Source: Distichodus sexfasciatus
Taxonomy: Eukaryota; Chordata; Actinopteri; Characiformes; Distichodontidae
NCBI GenBank assembly: GCA_032718565.1
Contig: JAVGVS010000008.1
Span: forward strand, 6,382,327-6,446,326
Length of the DNA stretch: 64,000 bases
Direction of reading: 5' to 3'
Both the position numbers and the translations under genes were made by a program. The notes under the pieces are model-generated. The model was not told the DNA's origin. It did not search any database and saw nothing but the letters and a program-made list of their open reading frames with translations. Shown here piece by piece: positions 22,715 through 35,223 of this stretch (position 1 is the stretch's first letter; every line of letters starts with the position of its first letter).

Positions 22715-22930
22715 AGCAGTTGGTTGGGGGAGTTGGTAGTGAAACTGTTAGGGAGTTTACCCTGTGATCAGAAGGTTGCCAGTTCAAGTCCCAGACCGGT
22801 AAAAGTACCACTGAGGTACTCATGAGCAAGGCACTGTTCCCAAGCGCTGCTTCTTATGTGCTGATAGAACTGCCCACTGGTGGACTGTGTGCTGTGCTGT
22901 GGTGTGGGCAGATAATCGCTTGCATTTGAT
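22715..22930 (+). mobile_element. tRNA-headed SINE, family A
   Basis: Head 'tggtagtgaaactgttaggg', B box AGTTCAAGTCC, body 'accactgaggtactcatgag'. The 3' end is slightly shortened. Confidence 0.85.
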
Positions 22931-23095
22931 CTTGGTGTGCCAAAAGTGTTTTTGAAATGTCTGCAGTGTTTTAATGCTGTGTAAATATATTCAGGGACCT
23001 ACACTGAGTGGTGCATACTGTATAAATAGTGAGAGAAAATGGTACATAATGAAATAAGACGCATTTATCTTTTCAACACTAAAAGTAGGGATGTA

Positions 23096-24282
23096 CGATA
23101 TGGAGATTATTGGCCAATGCCGATATTCAATGTTTTTTATGTCTATATCTGTCAATGTCGATACTGATAAATTAAGGAAGGCAGAGTTGAGCAGAATTGA
23201 GCGCATAAAGACAAGATATTTTGCTTGCCAAAGTTCTCCCGCGCGCTCAGAATGTTGGCACATCCAGTAATAACGCCATACATTTTTAGACAGAAGGCAC
23301 AGACCGTATAAAATCCGACTTCGGACTTTGGATATGCCTGGCACTATCGCTACCTGTACAATAAACAGGGGTGGAAGTAACGAATTACAAATACTGACGT
23401 TACTGTAATTAAGAAGATTTTTTGGGTACTTGTACTTTTATGAGTAGTTTTTCAAGTGTGTAATTTTACTTGTACTTGAGTACAATTTACACCATGTAAT
23501 CTACTTCGCTACTTATAAAATCAAAAGTCACTACTGAGTACGCCCACAATTTGAATTAATATTCAAACCTTTCATCTGCATCTTTGCAGCCAATAAGGCT
23601 GTGCAATCGTGACCGCACCAATTAATCTATGATGTAAGCAAAGAATAAACTCCACTGCAGCAGCAGGCACAGGTGTCTGGAGGTACTACACAGTGGAGTA
23701 CAAACTAATTTATAGACTGAAGATTTGGAGACAAAGAAGCCAAAATGGAGACAGAAGACAACACTGTCAAACATGAAAATGATGGAGAAAAGACAGAGGA
23801 TGAGTGCCCGCTGACTGTTGTTCGCAGTGTATTGGGAAAAGTTTAAACTGTTCCATGCATGTTCAAAAACATTTTTGTCATTGTTTTAACAAACAAAATT
23901 CCTGCTTTTTATCTACATTTATTTACAAAACAAATTGCCTTTCTATACCTTGTTCATCTGAGAAATGTGCTTTGAACGTGGATATTTTATACTGGGGAAT
24001 CGAATCGAATGCCTGCTATTGACGACGCAATAAAACATGCAAAAAGTTAATACTCTGAGTAGTTTTTGAGAAGAGTACTTTGTACTTTTACTCAAGTACT
24101 TGTACTTACTCAAGTACTTGAGTACAAATTTTCAGTACTCTTTCCACCTCTGACAATAAATGCATCATCAAATATCGGCAGAAAATATCGGGCAAATCTA
24201 AGCATCGGTCGGATCCCAGCGACTTAATAAAAGCAATTATCAGCTGATTCTGATAGGATTCCGATATCACTGTGCATCCGTA
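23096..24282 (+). mobile_element. hAT-like element interrupted by a second hAT element
   Basis: The left end TAGGGATGTACGATATGGAG pairs with the right end 'tgtgcatccgta', and sub-terminal 'attattggcc' is shared with 34409. The flanks actaaaag and aattaaag match at 6 of 8. The middle (23366-24152) is a separate insertion. Confidence 0.82.
23366..24152. mobile_element. hAT-like element, 787 bp, nested
   Basis: The ends CAGGGGTGGAAGTA and CCACCTCTG (complement CAGAGGTGG) are flanked by an exact 8-bp target duplication, acaataaa, at 23358-23365 and 24153-24160. Sub-terminal DNA is rich in 'tacttgtac' and 'caagtac' repeats. No intact transposase. Confidence 0.9.
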
Positions 24283-25650
24283 AATTAAAGAGTTGGTCAA
24301 TATCTAATTGCGCAGAAAAAACAGAAATGCTGCGTTTAATGTAGCTTGGAACTAGAATGTCTGATTTTTTACTTTCTAGTTCTGAGGTACTTTCAGTGCA
24401 TTTAGATTTACGTCATATACCACAGTTCTGTGTTTGTTGTGGGGAAAGAAAAATGGCTGCATCAAGGTTTTCTTTTGTTCTTTTCTAAGAGTGAAAACAG
24501 GCCAAAAACACACAGTTATACAAGCCCATATACACATTGTAAGAGGCAGATTGTACAAAGCAAACACTGAATGTACAAGCAGTGCAGTTAATGTTACTGT
24601 CTTAGCAAGTAATGTTCACGAATGCTGCCTTGAGAGATGATGTTTATATTGTAAATGCATTTTCTTAGTAAAGCTAATGGATTTAATGTGCTAATATGCA
24701 GCTAACCTCATCAAAAACAGTGGAATGACATTAAATGGGGAACTCAATAAGAATTCCGACTTCCTTCTCTTTGGCGTTTCTTAGTCTGAGATCAAGAAGT
24801 CTGAGATTCCGCTTGCCATCAAATCCAGTTCTAATTATGACTTCGGCTCTCATCGTATACTGTATTTAGGAGTGACTTGTTGCTAGTGTCAGTTGATACT
24901 TTTGGTTGTAAGGCTCATCACCAACTCTGAAACTTGGCCATCTTCTCATGTGAGAACTTGAGGACATAAAGCGGTACGTCACGCGAATGCGGCAAAAGTC
25001 CCTGACAGGCAATTATAACGTCATTTTCTGGCTATTTATTTTCACGGCATTTAGTCACGTTCCCGCTTCCTTACGTCTAACGCTCCCTTGGTGCTCGAAT
25101 TGGCTGATTTATCTCTCATCTTCTCGCACTCCTCCATCTCCCTGGAGACACGTCTCCTCCCCAGTCCGGAACCTAGCGTGAGGCTTAGGCTATCCAGATG
25201 AAGTGATATTTGGATATTGGGTCCCCGCTGGATGCGATAAGCCTGATATTGTAGCATGAATGTTGCATGTGGCAGTACAGAGGAGCTGTTATTGCTTCGG
25301 CTTATGAAATGTCAAGGCCCCTTTATTACCATTACTGTCACGTTATTCCATTTTACACCGGCCGCGGCCAAATGTTTTGATTTATGTGTGTGCGAGTGCC
25401 ATACGCGTGACTGCCAAATGAAAGAAAGGAGAGAGGGGGGAAAATAGAGGAGTTGCGCTAAGTCTGCATTAGAGCTCTACAGGGATCCCCAAGTCAGAGC
25501 GAAATCCATTAATGTGAGTCGCGAGTGCGTCTTTTCAGCACACGGTTATTTGCGACGGAGGAAATCGCTCTGGGAGCAGAATGGATGTGTTTAGACGGAC
25601 TGTCACTGTGGTATAAGAGACCTCACTTGCTGAGAGAGAGAGTGTTTGTG
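24283..25650. other. Mostly unique intronic DNA
   Basis: No mobile element or exon recognised. Part (about 24960-25640) has CpGs and few simple repeats and could be a regulatory block, on composition alone. Confidence 0.35.
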
Positions 25651-25945
25651 TCCATGTATTTATCGCATTGTGGGGACCTTTTTGGCCCCTAAAACCACTT
25701 TTATCTGTTTTTTTGGGCTTTGTGGGGACATTTGAGAGGTCCCCATGAGGAGAAACGATTTTATAGAAAATGTGCTTGTTTTATTTGAGAAACTAAAAGA
25801 GGTAAAAGATGTGCTTTTGGTTACTGAGGTTAAGGTTAGGGTTAGGATTAGGTGTAGGTGTAAAATTATGTACTTTAGTTATTATGAGAGTCTATGGAAA
25901 GACCTCACAAAGATAGTAATACGAGACTGTGTGTGTGTGTGAGAG
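25651..25945 (+). repeat. Dispersed fish repeat with telomere-like core
   Basis: Landmarks in order: 'tgtggggacc', 'tggcccctaaaacca', 'ggttaaggttagggttagga' (25829-) and 'gacctcacaaagatagtaat'. A decayed relative is at about 52620-52770. The telomere-like part is too short and imperfect to be a true interstitial telomere. Confidence 0.6.
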
Positions 25946-26796
25946 AGAGGTGTTGTGTCTGTCTATAACAGGCTTTGCATGGTCACCTCCTCCCTGCTCA
26001 GGGGAGCTGCTCAACCCTCTGGCTGTATATGCAGATTGGCTGTGACTACAGTGTTCTAATCCTACTCAGCTATTTAAATAACCCCTTAGGTCACACACAC
26101 ACACATACACACACACACGTAGGCTTGCTATTTTTGTGAGGTACCGTATTACTCAATATAAAACTCTAAATGTAAAACACTTTTAAATTTTCAAATTACA
26201 ACTGCAACATATAACTATAATAGCATTTTCCCCAATGAGGACCGGTCATCTTTGTATCGTCCGTGTGGTCAGACCCCACCTCGGAACTCCAGACAAAGCA
26301 GTTTATTTAAGAGGCGCACAAGCTGAGATCTTAGTAGTAATTCTAGCAAGGTTCCAGTCCAGACCAGCAAAGTAGCCTGAAAGGCAAAAACGTCCCAACA
26401 ATTGTGAGTTAAAACTGCTCAGTACGCTGGTACAAAAACAGTCAGTAGTCTTACCACAAAGTTAGAATTCATCTGAACTTGGTCTGGGAATCTGGATCTC
26501 TCTAAAGACCTGGAGTGGAGATCTACAGTTCACTGAGAGGAGAGGAGAAGCTGTGTATCATTTATGAATTCGTTTTACACAAAAAAAATCAGAAATGAAA
26601 TGTGTATTTTTCAATATTCGTCTCCAAAACTGAAATAAAACAACAAATGAACATCTTCATATTTCACTTGCACAACGATTTCCCATTTTGTGCTCCAGTA
26701 AAACACCAACACGCGCGTCTAATCCATTTTGAAGTTTCTTTTGGCGTGCATTACACGACTCAGTTACAGGTGGTTGATCAAATACATATACACATA

Positions 26797-27366
26797 CAGT
26801 GTTGGGGAGTAACGGAATACATGTACCGACATTACGTATTCAGATTACAAATTATGGTTAACTGTATTCCGTTACAGTTTAAATAGATGGTGATCAGAAT
26901 ACAGTTACATTGTTAAAAGTCTAGGATTAAATGACAGTTTTTTTTTGTTTCACGTTTATCCTCTCGCTAATAAATTACGTCATTTCCATTCATTACCGGC
27001 AGCCCTTCAGAACACGCAACCAAAGACTCTAATGTAAACGTCCATTTAACGCAAGTTGCCGCAGCCACACAATGGAGGAGTCAGAGCTGGAGCCTGTACG
27101 ACAGAGCCAGGGCAGAAACGCATTTATGGCTTGGAAATTCAGACAACACTTCATATTAACAGAAGGAAGAGGGTGGAATAGGAAGGGTGTGAGTGCCACA
27201 TTCATACATTCATTTACATTCAGTTGTAAAAAGCAAGACAATGTGGAAGTAATCCAAAGTAATGTGTTACTCACATTGAGTAATCCAACAGAATATGTTA
27301 CAAATAACATTTTAGGACATGTATTCTGTAGTGGAATATGTTTTAAAAATAACCCTTCCAACACTT
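26797..27366. mobile_element. TIR element with 'gtaacggaatac' sub-terminal repeats
   Basis: The left end CAGTGTTGGGGAGTAACG pairs with the right end CCAACACTT. Sub-terminal motifs 'gtaatccaa', 'gtaacg' and 'gtattc' recur at both ends, as in common fish hAT-type elements. The 141-codon ORF starting inside it is not a recognisable transposase. Confidence 0.7.
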
Positions 27367-27475
27367 CATGTGTATGTGTATATGTATATGCATGTATATA
27401 TGTATATGTATATGTATATGCATATGCATGTATATATGTATATGTATATATACTGTATATATATATGTATGTATT
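27367..27475 (+). repeat. TATG/TA microsatellite
   Basis: Imperfect GTATAT and GCATGTATAT units next to the right end of the preceding element. Confidence 0.85.
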
Positions 27476-30400
27476 ATTTTGTTATGTTCCTTGGTAGTAA
27501 GAGGGTTGCTCCTCTTCATCTGTGATTTTTGCCTTTGTTTTCTGCATGTCACTTCTGGGTCATGTCACAATACGGAATATGAGTGTGCATTTTCCTCTTT
27601 TTTTCCTTTTTTTGGGGGGTTGCAGAATGGGAAATTGAAAAAGGACTTGTTCGTGTTTTTTTTAATCATGGTTTTAGAAACGAATATTTAAAAATACTTG
27701 TTTCTTGGGTTTTGGTTTTTGGTTTTAATGTGAAAAGCGAATGTGAAAGTGAAAGAATGATAAATGGTTAGTAGACTCCACCAATCCTTACACTCACACA
27801 CAAAAATGTGCTCTCAAAGCCACAAAAATCTGACCAATCTCAGGTTTTCTTTTGGAAGACATTCAGCTCCTTACAGACAACTAAAAACCTACCCACATAC
27901 ACCCATCCAAACCTTCAGTACCAGCACTGTTTCAACAAACACTACACCACACACATACGCGCACACACTTACACACATTTTTTCAGTCCCTGCTGTGCTT
28001 CAGCCACACATGGACTCAGGTTTCCACCTCTCCTTACCCTCCGTCCCCCACCCTGACCTCTGGCCTGCCCTCTTCTCCTCCCAGCGCTGAGACATTATTA
28101 AGGTGTTTGTTGGCCAAGTGTCTCTCTCTCTCCATCAGATAATAGAGCTGCTCAGTTAGATGACGAGGAGTACACTGCATTTGGCTTATAAGTTCTCCAA
28201 GGATTGTCGTAAACTTGAGTTGCTCTGGATCCCAGAAGTAGCAGAAATAAAGACAGATTTGTAAGATGTGGATTTATGGAGACATTTCAGTACCTTACTT
28301 ATTCATGCTTCTTATTCATGATGGCTGTTATTAACAGTGTATATGAGTAGACTGGATATGCACACGCTCATTCATTTTTCACAATAAAGCCAAAAACCGA
28401 AACCTCCAAAAGTTTTTTTTTAGTATTCGTTTTCAGAACCAAAATTAACAAACAAATAATGAGCTCTGTTTCTCTATTTTGCGCTCAAATAAAAAAATGG
28501 GGAAAAAAATTAAAGAAACAAACTGGAAAAACAGAAGAAGGCTCATGATTCATCATTTCATTTTTGTTTCTGAAACGCATATTGTTTTGGGGTATCAGAT
28601 TTGGGTTTTAATTCAAGAAAACGAATAAACGAATGAAGCATGGATTATTTCTCTCTTTTCTCCGTGCAACTGCTGGTTATAGTCATGGTAATCTCAGGAA
28701 ACTGCCAGAAAGCCACGACAGACCACAGTCATTCAGACCACTTGAGTCTGAGCTCATCTCTCTCACCCCCATGTGTTTGCATCTCTGTAATTGAAGGGCC
28801 GGGAGAGCCGCTTCCGATGTGCCTCTTGCTTTCAGGCAGCGTTTGTGTGGAGCCGTGCAGGGATTTTGAGATATTCTGAGCGGCGTCGGGGTGTGTTTCT
28901 TCCCCGACTGCGGGATGTGGGGCGCGGGGAGCGGCAGGGATGCTTGGAATATTTGGTGTACGTAGGCGTGAGCTAATGCTAGCACGGCGCCGCGTTTGTG
29001 TATGTGTGCGTGTGCGTGTGTGTGTGTGGAGTGGCAGGACGGCAATTACAGCTGCACAACGCTTGGATGGCTCTTAATGAGGCCGAATGATTCTGAGGTA
29101 ACAGGTAAACAAGCACACACACACACAGAGGGCAGTAGCATCATGGTGCTGTGTAATCGGGGTAATGGCTCAGTAATCTGGAGGTTGTTGGTTGAGAAGC
29201 GTTGCTGTTTGGGCCCCGGGCGGGAAATCCAACACATCTGCATCTGAAACACGGCGATGCCTTCCAGCGAAAGGCTAATATGTGGAAATCTTTAACAAGG
29301 GAGTGTAACTGGAGAAGGCGACACGAGCAAAAAATGTTTGTGTGTGTGACTGTGAGTGTTTAAGCCTTAGGGTTAATATGGTTAACCAGAAGGTATAGAA
29401 GTGGAGTAGATTTGAAAACACACACACACCCACACTCACACCTCTAAGTGGAGTTCTAATGAAGCCAACCCTGCTTTCATTGTGTTTATTACAGTATTAG
29501 AAATACATATAACATGCTGTGTGTTCATATGTCTGTGTGTATGTTTTTATGTGCGCACATGTACACTATGTTAGATGTGAGCAGGTTTAACCTGTGTTGA
29601 ACACACACTCCTTTTAACTACTATGAAGCCTCTTTTTTCATAAGGTGTTGATTATAAATGACTGTAAATATAAAATGTGTGTATGTGTGTGTTTGTGTGT
29701 ATGTGTTTAGTTTGTCTAATAGTGTCCTTTAATGTCCTGAAATATTAGCTCATTGAATCTGAGGAGACCAGGAAGCAGGTCCACAAGCTGAACTAGCAGC
29801 TCTCTCTTTGTGTCTTTGTGTGTGTGTGTGTGTGTGTGTATGTGAGAGAGAGAGAGAGTGTATGGGTGTACGCCAGGGTTAGAGGTTAACCAGGTTAAAC
29901 AGTGTGTATGGAAGTGGTGTATACATGAACACACACTATGTTATAGAGATCAGCATCAGCAGTGTGTGGGTGTGCATCTATGATATACACATACACAGAC
30001 ACTGCTGATAATCAGTGCTGACCCATTTGTGCTGCTTTTTGCGACTTTTACTTGGACCCCACTGGTTGCCGCTTGCAGCTATATTTTCATTTTTTATTTA
30101 TTATTGTGTTGTACATATTGTGTTACCTAGTATGTGTGTGTGTATGTCTGTGTGTGTGTGTTTGTGAGAGTGTTTCTCTGCTGGTGTCCTAAGATGAAAT
30201 ATTAGCTCAATAAATGAGAGGACATCAATGAGATCAGGAAGTGTAGCAGGTTCACTCTATTGTCTCTCTCTCTCTCTCTCTGTATGTGTGTGTGTGTGTG
30301 TTCTGTGTGTGTGTATGTGCATGTGTGTGTAAGTGAGGGTAGCAGTGACCTTGTAGAGGATGGAGATCAGGGTCTGGCCTCCTCCTGTGGCAACTGTCTA

Positions 30401-31176
30401 CTGCCTTAATGTGCACTGGCAGAAACCACACTGCCTCCCTAGAGACACACAACCACATACACACATATATACACACACACACACATACAGAAAGAGACTC
30501 AATGTCGCTGACAGCAGTTTAAAGCTCAGACAGTTGAAATGCATGGGCCATGTCTAGGCCTCAGCTCAGATTAGCGCTGTGTGCATGTGATGAATGAGGC
30601 TGTAAGAGAGTCACACACACAGACGCAAATACAATGTTGCTGTCACGAAGAGTTATAGACTGACTCCGATTGTAATGGTGTGTGTATAGTCAGAATGATT
30701 CTTTCATTACTCCGAGCGTGGCTGCACTGATGAGAGAGAAGCGGAGTGATGGAGAGAGGGATTGTGTGTATGCATCTGTTGCAGTAATGCGCTAATCTGT
30801 TGGAAAAACGCAGTACCGTGTGTTCAGTGTGACAACCTGTCAAGTTTGAAGGTTTTGGTGGTATTTCAGAGGGAGAAAGTGTGTGTGTCTGTGTGTGTGG
30901 TGTGTATAATGTGTGTTGGTAACCATTTCTGTTTCCTTTTGAGTTTAACACCAACTTTGTCATATTCTGTCTTTGATCATGCTAGTGATCTAACTGTATT
31001 AGCTGAGGTTAAGCAGGTAGTACATAGTTTCCCTAAACACACACACACACACACACACTCTATGACTGGTTCTTTGCAACTAGACTTTTTCATAATTCTT
31101 CTTCAATTGATAATCCAACATACAAATCCTCTCAAAACACACGCTGAGTTACTGCCGAAAGTTCATTGCATGGTAC
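27476..31176. other. Intronic DNA with scattered GT/CA runs
   Basis: No convincing exon. AT-rich repeat-like DNA lies at about 28377-28640 ('cgaataaacgaatgaa'). Related pieces around 'gaaatattagctca' occur near 29739 and 30193, suggesting an old local duplication of about 455 bp. GT and CT runs occur near 29818-29860 and 30263-30302. Confidence 0.4.
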
Positions 31177-31177
31177 T

Positions 31178-31540
31178 GTTGGTGTAGCTGGTTGTGTGTA
31201 CTGGTGGGGCTGTTGTAGATAATTGTATAAAGTGAGGATGCTATTGTAACTACTTGTATGTTGGTAGTATGTTGGTGTGGCTGATTGTATGTAGTGGGGA
31301 TGTTGGTGTGGCTGATTGTATGTATTGTGGATGTTGGTGTGGCTGATTGTATGTAGTGGGGATGTTGGTGTGGCTGATTGTATGTATTGGGGATGTTGGT
31401 GTGGCTGATTGTATGTAGTGGGGATGTTGGTGTGGCTGATTGTATGTATTTGGGATGTTGGTGTGGCTGATTGTAAGTAGTGGGGATGTTGGTGTGGCCG
31501 GTGGTGGTGGTGGTGTTGCTGTTGCTGGGTTGTGTAGCAT
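31178..31540 (+). repeat. 31-bp minisatellite with 62-bp superstructure
   Basis: The core starts at 31270. Units begin at 31270, 31301, 31332, 31363, 31394, 31425, 31456 and 31487, exactly 31 bases apart with no indel. Each starts 'tgttggtgtggctgattgta'. The unit ends alternate between 'tagtggggat' and 'tatt'-type, so the real period is 62. Degenerate units precede the core (31178-31269), and GGT triplets follow it. Confidence 0.95.
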
Positions 31541-32257
31541 TGTAATTGGTGTTGCTGATTAAGTGTAGTTTTAATAAATGAAATGGGACTAAATTCTTAT
31601 TAAAAATGACAGTTTTTTATCAATTTTTACTGGTATTGTGTAATTGTGATTCTCAAATTTCAACTACAAATTCTGTCTAAAGTTAAACTTCTGTAGTTTA
31701 TTTGCAGCACGTATCTGTTCACCATGGGAATCAGTGAGACACAGAGAGGATCTGGAATCTAGAATCTAGTCCAGAGTTTACAATTTCTGCTCATTTGCAT
31801 GCCCGAAATAGAGTGAATCTCCAATTTGTTTCTTTGTTTATAAAAAAAACATTATTATATTTTCAGGAATATTCCCTTTCTAAGATAAAACTGTAAATTG
31901 AATCTGGATCTTATAGAAACGGCATTGAACAATCAATATGGACAGTATTGTTTTTTGGAGTAATCAGCTTTTGTTATCTGCTAGCAATTTCACACTCAGC
32001 TTCCTCACTAGAATTGTGTGTGTGTGTGTGTGTATACACTTAAAGAAATGGAACTGCACTATGGACTTTATAAATGGGGATGTCGTGTCAATGATGAAGT
32101 GGATTTTTTTGTCAGGATGTAGTTTACCTCAGCCATCACTCTGCTGCTTACTCACTCTTTATATACACACACACACACACACACACTCCTATTTCCCCCA
32201 TCCCATCTTTGTCTGCAATGACCTTCACTTTCTCTTCAAATCTCTCTCTCTTTCGCG
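31541..32257. other. Unique intronic stretch
   Basis: GT runs near 32018-32032 and CA near 32165-32187; otherwise nothing recognisable. Confidence 0.4.
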
Positions 32258-32305
32258 CTCTCACTCGTTCACTCACTCACTCACTCACTCACTCACTCAC
32301 TGTCG

Positions 32306-32370
<65 letters not shown>
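32258..32370 (+). repeat. Compound microsatellite: CACT, CT, then CA
   Basis: CACT tetramers (about 32269-32300) run into CT (about 32307-32330) and then about 20 CA units (about 32331-32370). Confidence 0.95.
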
Positions 32371-32372
<2 letters not shown>

Positions 32373-33898
32373 TGCCAAAGAAAACACCTTGGTGTGCACA
32401 CACACCTCAGAGGAGTCTGAGAGGAAGTGGAGGCTGTATGCTTGCTTGTGTGTGTGTGCGTGTGTGTAATGGAGTGAGTGTGTCCTCCCTCCGGCCCCAT
32501 CCAGCAGCAGGGGGGAGGCTACGTGTAGAGGAGTGCAGGGGAGATTCTCGGAGATTGACACAGCCAGGCACGATATGTGGAAATAAGATGTGTGATTGAC
32601 AGTGCTGTTGTTCAGTGAGACATGACGTGTGTGTGTGTGTGTATGTGTGTGCACGTGCGCATGGGTGTGTTAGAGTATGAGCTCTTGGTTAGTAAAGTCA
32701 AAGTAAAACCATTGGCTGCTGTTCAAGTGCTGGATTGTTAGAGTGGCATACTTTTGGATTTTTATTCTGTGTCCTCCTTTGCTTCCCAGTTTCGTCACCC
32801 CCTTTGGCCCGGTAATCTGGTATTTCTGGTGGGGCAAGTGTCTGTATCTCTTTCTCTTTCTCTCTCGTTCTTTCTCTCCCTTTCTTCCTCTCTTTCTTTC
32901 TGTCTCTTACGGACACAGACACACAAATAAAGCTTTTTTCCATGACAGCAAACCTGAAGCAATGTGGAGCTTTCAGAGCTAAATTGCTGACTTACTCAGA
33001 GATGGGAAGGATGGAGGCAGGGAGGAGTGTGTGAAGGGAGGACAGTGAAGGATTCAACTGCTCACTACGTGTTTTACTGTTTGCTGCCACTCCATGACCT
33101 GAAGGAGAACTGCAGCTCAGCTCCACGATTAGTCAAGTCTAATAATGACCAGGTCTTAAAACGCAGACATTTCAGAATGACCCCCTCGTTATTCAAAAGG
33201 ACCACTTCAGGAACACACCTTGTAAAAGTCTGTTTTAAAACAGGACATACAGCTGAGTTTAGCTAAATGTTTGCATGTCATTGCTCCAAGCGAAGGGTTT
33301 TTATGTCAAGCAGTGGTATAGCACCATCTCGGGGATGACAAAGAGATTACAGTACGGGTAAATCATGCACACAAAAGTCCATTATGTGGGATTAATTGAC
33401 GAATTCAGCTAATTTTAGCCTAGCAGTTTAATGGGCAGTGACGTGACTTGGTGGCTTGAGTGTAAGGATGTAAAAACCACACTTCGGGAGAAGTGAAAAC
33501 CACAGAGAGAGAAGGCGATTTAGTTTGTCAGATCAAAAAGAGTAACAGTTTATTTATTAATAAATAATTAATATGATCTGTTTTCTTAATAAAAAGTGAA
33601 TTGCCTGAGATTACCTTTTATTTGTGAATTCTTAGAAATCATATTTGTGTGTTCGTCATTACATTTCTCGACTGGAAACAGGAAATCACAGGAATTTTTT
33701 TGCATGACATGTATAGCCATCTTATTTACCATCATATGTCAATTTTGCTTATTTGACATATGTTTGCGTTTATCTCTCACAGGTCAGACAGGATAGAAAG
33801 AGATCGTCATCACTATTTTTGAGCGGATCGTGAGAGATGAGCCCCATTCACTGCATCTGACGGGTTATTTTATTATTATAACTGTGTTTCTGTTTCAG
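32371..33898. other. Intron immediately upstream of the delta-type exons
   Basis: A CT-rich stretch lies at about 32845-32905; no other repeat recognised. It ends in a T-rich tract and AG at 33897-33898, the acceptor of the next exon. Confidence 0.5.
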
Positions 33899-34025
33899 AA
33901 CACTCTCAGAAACATGGCCCTTCCACAGCCGGCATCATTGGAGGCATCATCGCAGTCGTCATCTGCCTTGCCATCATTGCCACTGTTGTGCTTCTTGTCC
34001 TCCGGAAACAACGCAGGAATAAAGA
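33899..34025 (+). CDS. nectin2: Nectin-2-like delta-type exon 1: transmembrane segment
   Basis: This is a 127-base exon entered in phase 1, so the incoming first base plus AA gives Glu if that base is G. It encodes a short Ser/His/Pro-containing stalk, then a membrane segment starting AGIIGGIIAVVICLAIIATV and running through Leu/Val. A basic RKQRRNK stop-transfer patch follows. The IIGGIIA core is characteristic of the human nectin-2 delta form as I remember it. The acceptor is a T-rich tract with AG at 33897-33898. The donor is gtgagt at 34026, leaving phase 2. The entry phase matches that of the exon at 855, so the two can be alternatives spliced from the same upstream exon. Confidence 0.85.
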
Positions 34026-34408
34026 GTGAGTGTCTCTCTCGCTCTCTCTCTCTCACTGCAAATCAGAGATCAGAGCTACTCCCTCTAACCAAATTTTAGC
34101 TCTCATTTGACAAAAGAAATAAAGAAGTTTATCTCATAGACAAAGCATTATTGCGGAAAACTTAGAGATGCATTTTAGGGTTTTGCCCAAAAATCCTCAT
34201 GCTTCTAGGAGTGTATAAGACTTTTTATACGTGTCTGTAACACTTTTAGGGGATCACTTTTTTTTTTTTGGGTGAAAAAGTCATCATTGATGAAAGGCTG
34301 ATGGTGGTCTAGCAATTTTTTTTTTTACTTAAACCAATTGTAGGTGTTTCTAGTAAAGTGGTCAGGGAGTGAATATATGATCTGTACAGAAATTAGTGAA
34401 CTCTTTAA

Positions 34409-35122
34409 TAAAGGATGCACGATATGGGAATTATTGGCCGATGGCAATATTATATGTCGAGCGCAAACTCTGACATTTCTAATACAATGCCAGGAGTGGA
34501 GCGAGGGTGGAGCATTTCGAGTGTAGTGCACACACTCTACACACTAGGCAGTGCACATGGAAAGTCACTTCCCGCTCTATGTGGTGTATCAAGTTAAATA
34601 GAGCGTGTGTGCGTGAGCGTGTCACTCCCCATGTGACTCTCACTGCCTAGTGTGTAGAGATCTGTTAAGCTACAACCCTGGCTATTTCCTGAGATGCATA
34701 CTACTGCACAGAAAAGTATGATAAGAGCGCCTTACCTACCATACCACTAAGTGCGGCAGTACGCGGCTCGGGATACAGCCCATGTGCGAGCTCACGTTTA
34801 CTAAGTGAGGCAAACACAATTTAGTTCGTTAAAAATGTTTCACGTGTGGAGGCAGACTTGAGCATATTAAGACGAGATTTTGCGTGTGAAAATTCCACTG
34901 CGCACTCAGAATTTTCACACAAAATAACAGCACGCATTTTAAGACAGAAGGCGCGGGCCAAATAAAATCCCACGTCGGACTATGGACGTGCCTGGTACAA
35001 GTGCTTCCTTTCTGATGTCATCATAAAATATCTGCTGAAAATATCAGGCAAATCTAAGCACCACTCCAATACTAATGAGTTTAAAAAATCTGATATGTTT
35101 CCGATGTCATTGTGCATCCCTA
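34409..35122 (+). mobile_element. hAT-like nonautonomous element in a nectin intron
   Basis: The left end is TAAAGGATGCACGATATGGG and the right end's complement is TAGGGATGCACAATGACATC. Same family as 7155-7920 and 23096-24282. A perfect 19-bp internal inverted repeat pairs 34535-34553 with 34641-34659. No transposase; target duplication unclear. Confidence 0.82.
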
Positions 35123-35174
35123 GCTTAAACGTATTGTGATATTGTGCTGATTTGTGTGTACCTCTGTGTTATAG

Positions 35175-35223
35175 AGGTCCTCCAACATACAAACCTCCCC
35201 CTCCTTCGAAGCCCAATGACACA
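35175..35223 (+). CDS. nectin2: Nectin-2-like delta-type exon 2: juxtamembrane Pro-rich tail
   Basis: This 49-base exon completes the Glu codon from the previous exon (phase 2 entry) and reads GPPTYKPPPPSKPNDT. That closely matches the GPPSYKPP motif of the human delta cytoplasmic tail as I remember it. The AG acceptor is at 35173-35174 and the gtaagt donor at 35224, so the exon ends in phase 0. An acceptor two bases later would break the frame with the next exon, which supports this choice. Confidence 0.85.

Noticed and set aside
27072..27497. 141-codon ORF on +
   Set aside because: It starts inside a TIR element and runs into a TATG microsatellite; no domain is recognisable.
26565..28640. 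AT-rich blocks with 'ttcgtttt' and 'cgaataaacg' motifs that look related
   Set aside because: Similarity is patchy and no termini could be set; left as unclassified repeat-like DNA.
30360..30425. Minus-strand block reading TVATGGGQTLISILYK, exon-like
   Set aside because: A stop codon directly precedes it in frame, and no partner exon or clear splice pair was found.
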